This document shows, in pieces, positions 6,724-14,280 of a DNA stretch of 29,140 nucleotides; the stretch's first letter is position 1, and the number at the start of each line of letters is the position of its first letter. The stretch is taken from assembly GCA_031285815.1 (NCBI GenBank), contig JAITVM010000089.1, forward strand, positions 1 to 29,140, read 5' to 3'. Position numbers and translations under genes: made by a program. Source of the stretch: Clostridiales bacterium (GTDB lineage Bacteria; Bacillota; Clostridia; Lachnospirales; JAITVM01). Below the pieces are notes generated by a model, which had not been told where the DNA came from, did no database searches, and saw only the letters and a list, made by a program, of their open reading frames with translations.

Positions 6724-8157
6724 ATGTCAAAGGACATAAAAATTGAAGCGATAACAGATATGGAAACTGATTTTGCACAATGGTATACGGATGTAGTAAA
6801 GAAGGCTGAACTTATAGATTATTCCCCTGTTAGGGGCTGTATGGTTTTGCGGCCGTACGGCTATGCCATTTGGGAATTAATACAGAAGGAGCTTGATTCG
6901 AAGTTTAAAGAATCGGGGCATGAGAATGTTTATATGCCACTTTTCATACCAGAGTCGCTTTTACAAAAGGAAAAGGACCATGTAGAAGGGTTTGCGCCGG
7001 AATGTGCAGTTGTCACAATTGGCGGGCAGGAGCCACTTAATGAAAGGCTGATCGTAAGGCCTACTTCAGAAACTTTGTTTTGCGACCATTATGCAAATAT
7101 TATAGAGTCCTATAGGGATTTGCCAAAGCTTTATAACCAATGGTGCTCTGTTGTAAGGTGGGAAAAAAATACACGCCCATTTTTGCGGACAATGGAATTT
7201 TTATGGCAGGAAGGGCATACAGCCCATGAAACGGCAGAAGAGGCAGAAGCGGAAACTTTAAAGATATTGGACATTTATTCTAATTTCTATGAAAATATAT
7301 TGGCGATACCGGTTATTAAGGGCAGAAAAACTGAACGCGAGAAGTTTGCCGGTGCCAAGTCAACTTATACAGTTGAATCTATGATGCATGATAAAAAAGC
7401 ATTGCAAGGCGGGACCAGCCATAATTTTGGCGACGGGTTTGCTAAAACATTTGGGATTCAATTTACAGACAAAAACAATAAGCTTCAATATGCCCATCAA
7501 ACATCGTGGGGTGTCAGTACAAGGATGATTGGTGGTATTATCATGGTACACGGCGACAACAATGGGCTTGTTTTGCCCCCTAATATTGCGCCTATCCAGC
7601 TTATTGTGGTGCCAATTGCGATGCATAAAGAGGGTGTTTTAGATAAAGCAAAAGAAATTAAGGAACGCCTATCTTTTATTGCCAGGGTTTCTATAGATGA
7701 AAGCGATAAATCCCCGGGGTGGAAATTCAGTGAGGCTGAAATGAAGGGGATACCGCTTAGGTTAGAGATTGGGCCAAAGGATATTGAAAAAGGGCAATGC
7801 GTTTTAGTCAGGCGCGATAACCGTGAGAAGTATACTATCCAGCTTAGTAGCCTTGAGAATGAAGTTTCGGCACTTTTGATTAAAATTCAAAAGGATTTGT
7901 TTGCAAAAGCTAAAAAACATCTGGACTCTAATATCCGGCCGGCAACATCAATTCAAGAGTTTGAAAGTATATTAAATGAAGAGACATGCTTTATTAAAAC
8001 AATGTGGTGCGGTGACGGGGCCTGTGAACTTGAAATAAAAGAAAAAACTTCTGCAACCAGCAGGTGCATGCCATTTGAGCAAGAGGAGCTAGGCGACGTA
8101 TGTGTTTGTTGTGGGAAACCGGCAAATAAAATGGTAATCTGGGGCAAGGCGTACTAG
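6724..8157 (+). CDS. proS: Prolyl-tRNA synthetase, archaeal/eukaryote type
   Basis: Charges tRNA-Pro with proline in the cytosol. The 477 residues fit the short class (ProS type 3) that lacks the bacterial editing insertion. Class II motifs are visible: motif 1 around '[17 protein letters not shown]', motif 2 '[20 protein letters not shown]', motif 3 '[20 protein letters not shown]'. The anticodon-binding domain starts near residue 280 (PIQLIVVPI). The C-terminal zinc-type extension has cysteines at 429, 434, 448, 460, 462 and 463 and ends in the typical aromatic KAY. The start is an ATG preceded by GGGGTG. It is monocistronic, with its own promoter and a terminator at 8170-8212. Confidence 0.96.
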   Translation: MSKDIKIEAITDMETDFAQWYTDVVKKAELIDYSPVRGCMVLRPYGYAIWELIQKELDSKFKESGHENVYMPLFIPESLLQKEKDHVEGFAPECAVVTIGGQEPLNERLIVRPTSETLFCDHYANIIESYRDLPKLYNQWCSVVRWEKNTRPFLRTMEFLWQEGHTAHETAEEAEAETLKILDIYSNFYENILAIPVIKGRKTEREKFAGAKSTYTVESMMHDKKALQGGTSHNFGDGFAKTFGIQFTDKNNKLQYAHQTSWGVSTRMIGGIIMVHGDNNGLVLPPNIAPIQLIVVPIAMHKEGVLDKAKEIKERLSFIARVSIDESDKSPGWKFSEAEMKGIPLRLEIGPKDIEKGQCVLVRRDNREKYTIQLSSLENEVSALLIKIQKDLFAKAKKHLDSNIRPATSIQEFESILNEETCFIKTMWCGDGACELEIKEKTSATSRCMPFEQEELGDVCVCCGKPANKMVIWGKAY

Positions 8158-8169
8158 AAAAATATATAA

Positions 8170-8212
8170 AATAAGCTAGCACAAAATTTAGGGTTTGCAC
8201 TAGCTTATTTTT
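8170..8212 (+). terminator. Terminator between proS and convergent treA
   Basis: AATAAGCTAG (8170-8179) pairs with CTAGCTTATT (8200-8209) over a 20-base loop and is followed by a T-rich tail. It lies 12 bases after the proS stop and 23 bases before the convergent gene's stop, so it may serve both strands. Confidence 0.75.
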
Positions 8213-8235
8213 CTTATTATAAAATGTATTAAAAG

Positions 8236-9867
8236 TTATTGCTTTTCCAAAACAACGGCCTCAAAAGCCCTTAATGTTTGGCCGCCGTTTAATGGGCTTT
8301 CATAATTCCCCAGTATAGCCTTGTAGCCTTTAAAATCCTGGCCTATAATAATTTCTTTATTGCTGAAATTATTAAGGGCAATAATTTCTTCAGGGCCTAA
8401 GTACCTTCTATAAGCCAAAAGGTTTTTTGTATTGGGCAAAATAAATTCTATCCCGCCTTCTGAAATAACAGCCTTTTCTTTGCGTAGCCTAATAAGTTTT
8501 TGGTAGTAGGCGAATATAGAATTATCATCGTTAAGCCCGTTTTCGGCGTTTATAGATTTATAATTATCGAGCAGGGAAATCCAAGGTTTATTTTTGGAAA
8601 ACCCGGCATATTCTTCATCGGACCATTGCATCGGGGTCCGGGAATTGTCCCTTGAACGCAAGCCAATAATTTTTAGGGCCTCGCTGCTGCTCTTGCCCTG
8701 TGAAAGCATTATTTTATAATAATTATGGCTTTCGATATCTTGATATTGGCTTATATCCGTAAAATAAGCATTTGTCATGCCCAATTCTTCGCCTTGGTAA
8801 ATGTAGGGAGTACCGCGCATTAAATGTATGGAGGTTGCCAGCATTTTTGCAGATACCACCCTATAGGCTTTATCGTCGCCAAGCCTTGATACTATCCTTG
8901 GCTGGTCATGGTTGCACCAAAATAAAGCGTTCCAGCCATCTGTTTTTTGCATGCCAATCTGCCAAGCTTCAAATAAACCCTTTAGTTTTTCGATATCAGG
9001 CGGTATCACTTGCCATTTATCTTGGTCTTTGTAATCAATTTTTAGATGATGGAAATTAAAGCACATGGATAATTCTTCTTCGGCGGGGTTAGAATATTTG
9101 ATACAGTTTTCTAGCGAGGTTGACGACATTTCGCCAACCGTTACCATGTCAATGATGCCCGTATCCCTTACCAGCTCTTTTATATATTCATGGACTAATG
9201 GCCCGTCTGTATAAAACCTGCGCCCATCGCCTTCAAAATCCATTTCGAAAACCTCTGGTTTTGAAATTAAATTTATTACATCAAACCGGAAACCTTTGAT
9301 GCCTTTTTGTTTCCAAAAGCGGATAACATTTTTCAAATTTTCCCTTACGGCAGGGTTGCCCCAATTTAAGTCTGCTTGTGTTTCGTCAAATAAGTGGAGG
9401 TAGTATTTGTTTAAATTTTCTACATAGGCCCACGCAGGGCCGCCAAATTTAGATTTCCAGTTAGTTGGCGGGGTATCTGGGCTTCCGCCTTTAAAAATAT
9501 AATAATTTAAGAATTCCTCTTCGCCGGCCATGGCCCGCTTAAACCATTCATGTTTTGTTGATGTATGGTTAAACACCATATCTAACATGATACCGATGCC
9601 TTTTTCGCCAGCTTTTTGAATTAGCTCTTCTAAATCAGCCATATTGCCGAATAGAGGGTCTACATTTAAATAGTCAGCTACATCATAACCATTGTCATTT
9701 TGCGGTGAAGTGAAAATTGGGGTTAACCATAAATAATCTACACCCAACCGCCTTAAATAATTTAATTTTTCAATAATGCCCCTTATATCGCCGATTCCGT
9801 CACCGTTCGAATCTTTAAATGACCTAACGTATATTTGGTAAATTGTTTTATTTTTAAAATTTCCCAA
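8236..9867 (-). CDS. treA: Alpha,alpha-phosphotrehalase (trehalose-6-phosphate hydrolase)
   Basis: Splits trehalose 6-phosphate, delivered by the PTS, into glucose and glucose 6-phosphate in the cytosol. It is a 543-residue GH13 enzyme. The beta-alpha barrel motifs are visible: DMVFNHTS (96-103), GFRFDVIN with nucleophile D196, VGEMSS with acid/base E246 and WCNHDQPRIVSR with D321. 'SKPEVFEMDFEGDGRRFYTDGP' and 'DGWNALFWCNHDQPR' are typical of phosphotrehalases rather than oligo-1,6-glucosidases, and the treP/treR neighbours agree. The start is a TTG seven bases after AAAGGGG; no ATG fits. It lies downstream of treP on the same strand, separated by 118 bases with a hairpin (9918-9954). Confidence 0.92.
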   Translation of the reverse strand: MGNFKNKTIYQIYVRSFKDSNGDGIGDIRGIIEKLNYLRRLGVDYLWLTPIFTSPQNDNGYDVADYLNVDPLFGNMADLEELIQKAGEKGIGIMLDMVFNHTSTKHEWFKRAMAGEEEFLNYYIFKGGSPDTPPTNWKSKFGGPAWAYVENLNKYYLHLFDETQADLNWGNPAVRENLKNVIRFWKQKGIKGFRFDVINLISKPEVFEMDFEGDGRRFYTDGPLVHEYIKELVRDTGIIDMVTVGEMSSTSLENCIKYSNPAEEELSMCFNFHHLKIDYKDQDKWQVIPPDIEKLKGLFEAWQIGMQKTDGWNALFWCNHDQPRIVSRLGDDKAYRVVSAKMLATSIHLMRGTPYIYQGEELGMTNAYFTDISQYQDIESHNYYKIMLSQGKSSSEALKIIGLRSRDNSRTPMQWSDEEYAGFSKNKPWISLLDNYKSINAENGLNDDNSIFAYYQKLIRLRKEKAVISEGGIEFILPNTKNLLAYRRYLGPEEIIALNNFSNKEIIIGQDFKGYKAILGNYESPLNGGQTLRAFEAVVLEKQ

Positions 9868-9917
9868 TATAATACCCCTTTCTAATAATCATTACCCATA
9901 TCCCGCAAGAAAGGCAT

Positions 9918-9954
9918 ACACGCCCATAGCGTTTATATGCGCAGGTGGGCGTGT
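9918..9954 (-). other. Intercistronic hairpin between treP and treA
   Basis: ACACGCCCA (9918-9926) pairs perfectly with TGGGCGTGT (9946-9954); GCG/CGC pairs extend it inside. In the direction of transcription (minus) it is not followed by a U-run, so it should not terminate efficiently. It may be an mRNA stability or processing element that sets the treP to treA ratio. It is GC-rich compared with its surroundings. Confidence 0.5.
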
Positions 9955-9985
9955 TATTTTTACTTATATTTTATTTAAATTAAGG

Positions 9986-11446
9986 CTAAAGTGCAGATAC
10001 TTTTTGGCCTTCTGCTGAAGCTGCAGTTTTTTGGGCAAAGCCCATTCTTGCGCCGATTACGGTAGTTGCCACAAATGGGACTGCTATTGCTATAACCATG
10101 CAAAGTGCGAAAGGGAGCATGTATGGCAACTGTATAGATAGTATGCCAGGTATACCGCCAACACCGATAGATTCCGCGGTTGTTGAAGTTGCAACGCACA
10201 CGATAGCAGCTAATGCAGAGCCTATCATGCCACAAAGGAATGGGAATTTATGTTTTAAGTTAACGCCAAACATTGCAGGTTCAGTAACGCCTAGGTAACA
10301 AGAAATACATGCAGGTATATTTACTTCTTGTGCTTCTACATTTTTTCGTTGTAAGTGGATCATGCCGAGTACAGCAGAACCTTGGGCTATGTTAGAAAGT
10401 GCGATCATAGGCCAAAGCATAGTCCCGCCATAGTCTGCAATTAATTGCAAGTCTATAGCATTTGACATATGGTGCAGGCCGGTAATAACAAGTGGGGCAT
10501 AAACAAAACCGAAAATTGCCCCAAAAACAACTTTAAGCGGGCCGGTTATCCCAGCATATACTACTGAAGAAATAACTGAGCCTATTTGCCAGCCAATTGG
10601 CCCTAAAATAAAATGTGCTGCTATTACTGCAAGGAGCAAGCTGCAAAAAGGCACAACTATCATAGAAATAACTTGTGGCGTAACCTTCCGGAAAAACTTT
10701 TCAAGGTAAGCTAATGTAAACGCTGCGAGTATAGCAGGGATTACTTGGGCTTGGTACCCTAACATATTAATCCTGAAAAATTGGAAATCCCAAAAAGGTA
10801 TGTCGGCCGCTGCGGTTGTTGCAACAGCATAAGCATTTAAAAGCTGGCCGGAGACTAATGTTAAACCAAGTACAATACCAAGCATTTGGGTAGTGCCCAT
10901 CTTTTTAGTAACTGACCAACAAATGCCGACAGGGAGCATGTGAAAAACGGCCTCACCTATAAGCCAAAGGAAGTGGTCAATACCAGCCCAAAATTGGCTT
11001 ACATGGACAAGTGCTTTTGTACCGTTGTCAAATAATAATAAACTATCAATACAATTCCGGAAACCTAAAATTAAACCACCAACGATAATTGCGGGTATTA
11101 ACGGGGCAAAGATCTCAGCAATAACTGTAACTGCCTTTTGTAATAAGTTTTGGTTCTGTACTGCCGCTTGCTTTACTGAATCTTTTGATACGCCTTCAAC
11201 ACCGGATACAGCCACAAAATCATTATAAAAATCGGATACTGCGTTGCCAATTATTACTTGGAATTGGCCGGATTGCGTAAAACTGCCCTTAACAGATTTT
11301 ATAGCCTCAATTTTTTTTATATCGGCTATAGATGGGTCATTTAAAACAAAACGCATACGTGTAACACAATGAGATACGGCTGCAATATTTTTGCTGCCGC
11401 CGACCAAGGCCAAAAGCTCCTTAGCGTCTTCTGAATATTTACCCAT
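9986..11446 (-). CDS. treP: PTS trehalose-specific EIIBC component
   Basis: Imports trehalose across the membrane and phosphorylates it to trehalose 6-phosphate. 486 residues. The EIIB domain (about 1-80) has the phosphorylated cysteine C27 in SHCVTRMRF. The EIIC membrane domain (about 105-460) has many hydrophobic segments, the 'ITGLHHMSNAIDLQLI' substrate loop and 'YLGVTEPAMFGVN'. There is no EIIA domain, so a separate glucose-type EIIA must supply phosphate from HPr; none is in the window. The ATG at 11446 follows GAGAGGGG (11457-11464) by ten bases. It is the first gene of the treP-treA unit, with an operator-bearing promoter shared divergently with treR. Confidence 0.93.
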   Translation of the reverse strand: MGKYSEDAKELLALVGGSKNIAAVSHCVTRMRFVLNDPSIADIKKIEAIKSVKGSFTQSGQFQVIIGNAVSDFYNDFVAVSGVEGVSKDSVKQAAVQNQNLLQKAVTVIAEIFAPLIPAIIVGGLILGFRNCIDSLLLFDNGTKALVHVSQFWAGIDHFLWLIGEAVFHMLPVGICWSVTKKMGTTQMLGIVLGLTLVSGQLLNAYAVATTAAADIPFWDFQFFRINMLGYQAQVIPAILAAFTLAYLEKFFRKVTPQVISMIVVPFCSLLLAVIAAHFILGPIGWQIGSVISSVVYAGITGPLKVVFGAIFGFVYAPLVITGLHHMSNAIDLQLIADYGGTMLWPMIALSNIAQGSAVLGMIHLQRKNVEAQEVNIPACISCYLGVTEPAMFGVNLKHKFPFLCGMIGSALAAIVCVATSTTAESIGVGGIPGILSIQLPYMLPFALCMVIAIAVPFVATTVIGARMGFAQKTAASAEGQKVSAL

Positions 11447-11470
11447 AATAATAATTCCCCTCTCACATAG

Positions 11471-11528
11471 GCTCGTTCAAACAAGTTTCGTATATAATAT
11501 TTATAACATACTTGTTTAAACAAGTCAA
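11471..11528 (-). promoter_or_regulatory. treP promoter with two TreR-type operators
   Basis: On the minus strand TTGACT (11528-11523), 17-base spacer, TATAAA (11505-11500). A perfect 16-bp palindrome ACTTGTTTAAACAAGT (11510-11525) lies across the -35 and spacer. A second copy with 13 of 16 matches (11471-11486) begins a few bases after the predicted transcription start. Two dimer sites placed this way are what is expected for repression by the adjacent GntR/HutC-type regulator. Confidence 0.8.
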
Positions 11529-11568
11529 TAGCGATTGTTCGTTTTTTTTATACATTCTTTGTTTGAAG

Positions 11569-11596
11569 TTGATTTTTTTTAAAGATTATATATAAT
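11569..11596 (+). promoter_or_regulatory. Probable treR promoter
   Basis: TTGATT (11569-11574), 16-base spacer, TATAAT (11591-11596), about 27 bases before the treR ribosome binding site. A weak partial match to the TreR palindrome (9 of 16) at 11557-11572 overlaps the -35, so autoregulation is possible but not well supported. Confidence 0.6.
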
Positions 11597-11629
11597 AATC
11601 ATAGTTGCTTATGTAAAGGGGCGTTTATT

Positions 11630-12358
11630 GTGCCAAAATCTAAATTTGAACTTATATATAAAGAATTGAAACAGAAAATTGAAGGGCTGGATTATAAGTA
11701 CCGGGATTTTTTGCCGTCAGAAAATATTATGATAGATATGTTTAGCTGTTCACGGAACACTATCCGGCGGGCGGTTAGTATGTTAGCTGAGGATGGGTAT
11801 GTACAATCGCTCCATGGCAAAGGTGTGCGCGTTATTTATCAGCCAGTTGGGCAAAACTCATTTACAATAGGCGGCATCGAATCTTTTAAGGAGTCGGCGG
11901 CACGCAATAATAAAACCCCTTCAACAAAAGTAGTACAGTTTACAGAAATTATAGCTGACCAGCGTATTTATGAGAAAACAGGGTTCATAGTTGGCTCAGA
12001 AGTATATTATATTCAAAGGGTTAGGTATTTAGACGGGAAAGCCTTGATATTTGATATTAACCTTTTATTAAAGGCAGTAGTGCCTGGGCTAACAAAAGAG
12101 GTTTTAGAAGCGTCTATATATGATTATTTAGAAAATGTGCTTGGTATGCAGATTGTAACAAGCAAACGGAAAATGACGGCAGAGCGGGCTACACAAATTG
12201 ACGAAAAATATTTGGACTTAAATGGGTATAACTTTCTTGCGGTTATCAGCAGCCAAACATTTAACTCTGATGGCATTATGTTCGAATATACCCAGTCCAG
12301 GCACAGGCCGGACTATTTCTGTTTTTATGATACAGCTACTAGAAAAAAATCACCTTAA
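11630..12358 (+). CDS. treR: Trehalose operon repressor, GntR/HutC family
   Basis: Represses the divergent treP-treA unit, with trehalose 6-phosphate the usual inducer in this family. 242 residues. The N-terminal winged helix (about 5-70) has 'FLPSENIMIDMFSCSRNTIRRAVSMLAEDGYVQ', and LHGKGVRV is the wing. The UTRA ligand domain (about 85-235) ends with MFEYTQSRHRPDYFCFYD. The start is GTG at 11630 eight bases after AAAGGGG (11616-11622). Operators for a dimeric protein lie in the shared 183-base intergenic region. Confidence 0.9.
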   Translation: MPKSKFELIYKELKQKIEGLDYKYRDFLPSENIMIDMFSCSRNTIRRAVSMLAEDGYVQSLHGKGVRVIYQPVGQNSFTIGGIESFKESAARNNKTPSTKVVQFTEIIADQRIYEKTGFIVGSEVYYIQRVRYLDGKALIFDINLLLKAVVPGLTKEVLEASIYDYLENVLGMQIVTSKRKMTAERATQIDEKYLDLNGYNFLAVISSQTFNSDGIMFEYTQSRHRPDYFCFYDTATRKKSP

Positions 12359-12420
12359 CATTTATGTTGATAGCAAAATATTTATGAAATAAATTTTTTG
12401 CTAAGCAATAACGTTAAGGT
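12352..12420. terminator. Nested inverted repeats between convergent treR and HPr genes
   Basis: The outer arms ACCTTAAC (12352-12359, overlapping the treR stop codon) and GTTAAGGT (12413-12420) enclose an inner hairpin: 12371-12385 pairs with 12389-12403 over about 14 bp with one T-T mismatch and a three-base loop. A T-run follows on the plus strand at 12427-12431, already inside the HPr 3' end. It is probably a two-way terminator, although the layout is not classical. Confidence 0.55.
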
Positions 12421-12429
12421 AATATGTTT

Positions 12430-12693
12430 TTATTCGCCGAGCCCGCTTTCAATAGCTTCTTCGATAGCTTTGATGGCGCCTTCTTCATTTTCGCCATTGC
12501 AAGTAAATTCTACTTCCTCACCGGCTTTTATACAAGCGCTCATTATGCCGAGGACAGATTTTGCATTGTATTCCTTATCTTTATATTTTAAAACAACATC
12601 ACAGCCGAATGGCTGGATAACTTTAACAAGGATCCCGGCTGGCCTTACATGTAAGCCAGATTTGTTTTTAATTAAAAAATTTTTAGAAACCAT
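12430..12693 (-). CDS. ptsH: Phosphocarrier protein HPr
   Basis: Carries phosphate from enzyme I to the PTS EIIA components, in the cytosol. 87 residues, normal size. The active histidine H15 is in SGLHVRPAG and the regulatory serine S46 in KSVLGIMSA, so both enzyme I and HPr kinase/phosphorylase should act on it. The 'TCNGENEEGAIKAIEEAI' C-terminal helix is typical. The ATG follows AGGAGGG. It is monocistronic and separate from any ptsI, with its own promoter at 12759-12787. Being next to the trehalose PTS is fitting, since TreP depends on HPr. A catabolite-repression paralogue (Crh) is less likely because H15 is present. Confidence 0.93.
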   Translation of the reverse strand: MVSKNFLIKNKSGLHVRPAGILVKVIQPFGCDVVLKYKDKEYNAKSVLGIMSACIKAGEEVEFTCNGENEEGAIKAIEEAIESGLGE

Positions 12694-12758
12694 AGTATTC
12701 CCTCCTAAATATAACTGCCTAAAAATTTACGCCCATTTTATAGGGTATGTACTTTTTG

Positions 12759-12787
12759 ATAATACCACATACATAATTTAAAAACAA
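12759..12787 (-). promoter_or_regulatory. Probable HPr gene promoter
   Basis: Minus strand TTGTTT (12787-12782), 17-base spacer, TATTAT (12764-12759), giving a leader of about 60 bases before the HPr ATG at 12693. Confidence 0.55.
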
Positions 12788-12843
12788 TAGATAAGCTTTT
12801 AATAAAGGTAAAATTATCAATCTTGCCATACTGATGGGGGCAA

Positions 12844-13539
12844 TTACTTTATAAGGCCGGAAAATATTGGCGCTATTATTACAGTCATTACCCCGGCAAC
12901 GGCTATCGATAGGCTGCTCATTGCGCCTTGGGTTTCCCCTAGCCCAATTGCTTTTGTTGTGCCAATAGCATGTGCTGCGTTTCCGAACGCGAGCCCTGTT
13001 GCTATTGGGCTTTTTATTTTTAAGATTGTACATATGCTTTTTATGAGCATAGAACCTAATAGCCCGGTTATAACTACAGATATAACTGTAATACCTTCAA
13101 TGCCGCCGAATTCTTTTGTAATACCTAGGGCTATGGCGGTAGTTACTGATTTAGGCTGTATAGAATTATAAATTATAGGGCTTAGCCCCAAAACTTTTGA
13201 CATGAAAAAGATTGAAAGGGCACAAGCTAAGCAGCCACAAAAAATACTTATTAGTATGGCGGCCAAATTTGTTTTTAAGGTTTCTAATTGGCGGTACATG
13301 GGTAGGGCTAAGGATACAGTTACGGGGGTTAAAAAATATGTTATATTATTTGCGCTAAACTGGTATGTGTTATAGTCGATTTTGAAAATTAAAAGGATGC
13401 ATATAATAATCGCAGAAGAGGTCAAAATAGGCTCGGCTAAGGGGCTTTTAAGCTTCTGCTTTATTTTTAAACCAATTAAGAAGGAGCCAAGGGTTAGCAC
13501 GGTGCCAAAATAAGCTGACTCAAAAAACAAATTATTCAT
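12844..13539 (-). CDS. lrgB: LrgB/CidB family membrane protein
   Basis: 231 residues, full length for LrgB/CidB/YohK, with about six membrane segments and the conserved C-terminal block 'AFGNAAHAIGTTKAIGLGE'. Partner of LrgA. In Staphylococcus the pair was linked to control of murein hydrolases and lysis; in Bacillus the homologous YsbAB/PftAB pair imports pyruvate, so a pyruvate or small-acid transporter is equally likely here. The ATG overlaps the lrgA stop by four bases (ATGA), showing translational coupling. A weak AAGGCGG site precedes it. No clear terminator is visible before the HPr promoter region. Confidence 0.87.
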   Translation of the reverse strand: MNNLFFESAYFGTVLTLGSFLIGLKIKQKLKSPLAEPILTSSAIIICILLIFKIDYNTYQFSANNITYFLTPVTVSLALPMYRQLETLKTNLAAILISIFCGCLACALSIFFMSKVLGLSPIIYNSIQPKSVTTAIALGITKEFGGIEGITVISVVITGLLGSMLIKSICTILKIKSPIATGLAFGNAAHAIGTTKAIGLGETQGAMSSLSIAVAGVMTVIIAPIFSGLIK

Positions 13540-13904
13540 GATACGCCGCCTTTTTTCTTTAATTTCAAATTTATAATTATATCTGCTGTTTTACCGGTTA
13601 CAGCTGCGGTAATAAATGTACTAATAACGCTAATTGCAATAACTGCAAACATATTATCACGGATAGCGCCTATTTCTGCCATTAGGCTAACTGTGGGGGC
13701 TACAAAAAAAATTGGCATTGCGGAAATAAGGAAACCAGCTGCCCCCTCAATTTGCTGTGGCTTTATTAAACCTATGCAAAGGCAAATAAACAGCAGGGCA
13801 AGCCCATATACGCTGCCTGGGACAGGTGCTGGGATGGCCCTGTTAAGTATCTCCCCCAAAAATGAAAATAATAAGATTATAAAAAGTTGGCTGATAAATT
13901 TCAT
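13536..13904 (-). CDS. lrgA: LrgA/CidA family holin-like membrane protein
   Basis: 122 residues from the ATG at 13904, chosen because AAAGGG lies nine bases upstream; an ATG at 13928 adds eight residues but has no ribosome binding site. It has four hydrophobic segments and the family patterns 'IPAPVPGSVYGLALLF' and 'FLISAMPIFFVAPTVSLM'. It is small and polytopic, as holins are, and is thought to work with LrgB. First gene of the two-gene operon; its promoter (13989-14017) carries a palindrome that may be an operator. No LytSR-type two-component pair is nearby. Confidence 0.87.
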   Translation of the reverse strand: MKFISQLFIILLFSFLGEILNRAIPAPVPGSVYGLALLFICLCIGLIKPQQIEGAAGFLISAMPIFFVAPTVSLMAEIGAIRDNMFAVIAISVISTFITAAVTGKTADIIINLKLKKKGGVS

Positions 13905-13988
13905 CAAATAGCGCCCTTTCATATACAAGAATTATTTTATTATATTATCAGACAATTTGCGGTTTATAAAGTACATATTTTTAAGTAT

Positions 13989-14017
13989 ATAGTAATTTTA
14001 TGCTAATAGCATGTCAA
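13989..14017 (-). promoter_or_regulatory. Probable lrgAB promoter with palindrome
   Basis: Minus strand TTGACA (14017-14012), 17-base spacer, TACTAT (13994-13989). The spacer starts with a perfect palindrome ATGCTA-A-TAGCAT (14000-14012) that touches the -35 box, a good place for a repressor or activator site. The regulator is unknown. Confidence 0.5.
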
Positions 14018-14280
14018 CTAGGTAAACAATATACATTCAAAAACCAACCAGATTGTACAAATTTCAAAAAACTAGCGTTAAGTTTTGGAGTATGATAGAA
14101 TGTATGCTAGCGAATTTGGAAACTGGCGCTATTTTAAAAATAACCAAAGCTGGGGCTTCGTTACCTTTAAAATTGCTATATTTAAGCGAAGCTTAAATTT
14201 CCGTTAAAAGTGGGCGTGCCACATTAAGCGTGTTTTTTATTTTGTAGGCTTATGTGGGCGGATATTGGAGGATATATGAA
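14018..14280 (+). other. Leader region of the LCP gene with alternative hairpins
   Basis: No gene is seen in this stretch. It contains a strong hairpin ATTTAAGC (14180-14187) / GCTTAAAT (14191-14198) with a GAA loop. The same segment can instead pair upstream: GCTTCG (14155-14160) with CGAAGC (14187-14192), so the two folds exclude each other. TAGCG/CGCTA pairs occur near 14108-14131, and a T-rich stretch follows at 14230-14242. This could be an attenuator-like leader; no known riboswitch motif was recognised and no clear promoter was found. Confidence 0.4.

Noticed and set aside
12719..13033. 104-codon minus-strand frame overlapping the end of lrgB
   Set aside because: Out of frame with lrgB, Arg/Asn-rich composition typical of a shifted reading, and it covers the HPr promoter.
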